Positions 6,160 through 7,075 of a stretch of DNA of 7,075 bases are shown piece by piece. A program made the position numbers and the translations under genes. The stretch is from contig DFQX01000099.1 in NCBI GenBank assembly GCA_002381155.1, positions 1-7,075 on the forward strand. The letters are read 5' to 3'. The stretch's first letter is position 1. Each line of letters opens with the position of its first letter. Below the pieces are notes generated by a model that was not told the origin of the DNA, did no database searches, and was given only the letters and a program-made list of their open reading frames with translations. The stretch is from Flavobacteriaceae bacterium UBA3478 (GTDB lineage Bacteria > Bacteroidota > Bacteroidia > Flavobacteriales > Flavobacteriaceae).

Positions 6160-7075
6160 AAAAGTTTTTATCGCGAGTTTTGCACTGCTATTAGGTGCAT
6201 GTAGCACATCGACCACTATGAATTATAACGAGCCTTACCGATTACAATATCATTTTTCTCCTCCACAAAAATGGATGAATGATCCTAATGGATTGATCTA
6301 TGAAAACGGAACTTATCATCTATTTTATCAGTATTATCCTGAGGATATCGTTTGGGGGCCTATGCACTGGGGGCATGCGGTAAGTAAGGATTTGATTCAT
6401 TGGGAAAATAAACCTATTGCACTGTTTCCTGATGAGCACGGATATATTTTCTCAGGGAGTGCGGTCTACGATAAGGAGAATACTTCAGGTTTAGGTACGA
6501 TCGAAAACCCGCCGCTCATTGCCATTTTTACCTATCACAAAATGGAGGCTGAGAAGGCAGGTGAAATCGATTATCAGACTCAAGGGATCGCTTACAGTCT
6601 TGACCACGGCGATACTTGGACGATGTACCAAAACAATCCAGTCATCGCAAACCCTGGAGTAAAAGACTTCAGAGACCCGAAGGTTTTTTGGCACGAAGCA
6701 TCGTCATCTTGGATAATGAACCTAGTGGCCGGCGACCATCTTCAACTCTATCGTTCATCGAACCTGATTGATTGGGAACTCAGTTCGACCTTCGGTCAAG
6801 GGGTGGGTGCCCATGGAGGGGTATGGGAATGCCCGGATCTTTTCGAGCTAGAGCTTAATGGAGAGAAGCATTGGGTGCTACTGATTAGTATTAATCCGGG
6901 AGGCCCGAATGGAGGTAGTGCCACTCAATATTTTATTGGAGATTTTGATGGTTATACTTTTTCAACCGATCAGGAAGATATCCGCTGGGTAGATCACGGT
7001 CCTGATAACTATGCCGGAGTCACCTACAATGATATGCCTGATGATTCTAGGGTATTTATCGGATGGATGAGTAAC
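6146..7075 (+). CDS. GH32 family lipoprotein (levanase/inulinase/invertase-like), 3' end missing
   Basis: An open frame of exactly 310 codons from ATG-ATG to the window edge. The N-terminus is a lipoprotein signal: R5-K6, a hydrophobic core (7-16) and lipobox L-G-A-C with C19. The catalytic five-bladed propeller follows with all three GH32 acidic residues: nucleophile D46 in W-M-N-D-P-N-G (43-49), the transition-state D177 in R-D-P (176-178), and acid/base E228 in W-E-C-P-D (227-231). Further family motifs are W-G-P-M-H-W-G-H-A-V-S (70-80) and F-S-G-S-A (102-106). The enzyme hydrolyses beta-fructofuranosyl bonds in sucrose, levan or inulin, and the lipid anchor places it in the periplasm or on the outer membrane. 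Exact substrate cannot be told without the C-terminal beta-sandwich. There is no Shine-Dalgarno; either of the two adjacent ATGs could be used. It is divergent from the arsenic operon and appears functionally unrelated. Confidence 0.93.
   Translation, partial: MMSIRKVFIASFALLLGACSTSTTMNYNEPYRLQYHFSPPQKWMNDPNGLIYENGTYHLFYQYYPEDIVWGPMHWGHAVSKDLIHWENKPIALFPDEHGYIFSGSAVYDKENTSGLGTIENPPLIAIFTYHKMEAEKAGEIDYQTQGIAYSLDHGDTWTMYQNNPVIANPGVKDFRDPKVFWHEASSSWIMNLVAGDHLQLYRSSNLIDWELSSTFGQGVGAHGGVWECPDLFELELNGEKHWVLLISINPGGPNGGSATQYFIGDFDGYTFSTDQEDIRWVDHGPDNYAGVTYNDMPDDSRVFIGWMSN

Noticed and set aside
6491..6694. Minus-strand open frame of 67 codons
   Set aside because: It is antisense to the GH32 gene, whose catalytic RDP motif is encoded on the plus strand in this stretch.
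1..7075. CRISPR arrays, tRNA/rRNA genes, insertion sequences, terminators
   Set aside because: No spaced direct repeats, cloverleaf-like sequence, transposase motif or GC hairpin with a T-run was found on either strand by reading.

Overview
The window looks like chromosomal DNA of a Gram-negative bacterium. It is most likely a marine-type Bacteroidota: the sequence is moderately AT-rich by eye, there is a short-signal lipoprotein glycoside hydrolase, most starts have little Shine-Dalgarno, and the PNP and ArsM sequences look Bacteroidota-like. A PVC-group bacterium cannot be excluded. Nothing indicates a plasmid, phage or insertion sequence.

Almost all of it (1 to about 6085) is one tightly packed minus-strand operon, read right to left: a DUF2064/TIGR04282-type nucleotidyl/glycosyl transferase (5459-6085), a trimeric-type purine nucleoside phosphorylase (4601-5410), an arsenosugar-type ArsM arsenite methyltransferase (3636-4601), an FAD/NAD(P)-dependent oxidoreductase (2335-3636), a polytopic 4Fe-4S membrane protein of the NapH/NosR/RdxA kind (918-2357), a DPM1/GtrB-like family 2 glycosyltransferase (235-921), and the N-terminus of a membrane-anchored family 2 glycosyltransferase that runs off the left edge (1-238). 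Consecutive genes from PNP to the left edge overlap by 1, 1, about 23, 4 and 4 bases. Only the first junction has a gap, of 47 bases.

The ArsM, PNP and TIGR04282 transferase combination is the signature of arsenosugar biosynthesis. ArsM makes methylated arsenicals, the radical SAM enzyme ArsS transfers an adenosyl group to dimethylarsenite, a nucleoside-cleaving enzyme removes adenine, and transferases decorate the arseno-ribose. ArsS itself is NOT in this window, so it must lie beyond the left edge, lie elsewhere, or be replaced. The inserted flavoprotein plus membrane Fe-S protein looks like a dedicated electron-transfer module. The two terminal glycosyltransferases may carry the product towards a lipid- or polymer-linked form. 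Both ideas are inference.

On the plus strand, 60 bases from the first operon gene, a GH32 lipoprotein (levanase/inulinase/invertase-like, 6146-7075, truncated by the right edge) is transcribed divergently and marks the start of an unrelated fructan/sucrose-use locus. No RNA genes, CRISPR arrays, mobile elements or convincing terminators were seen, and no stretch over 300 bases lacks a gene.
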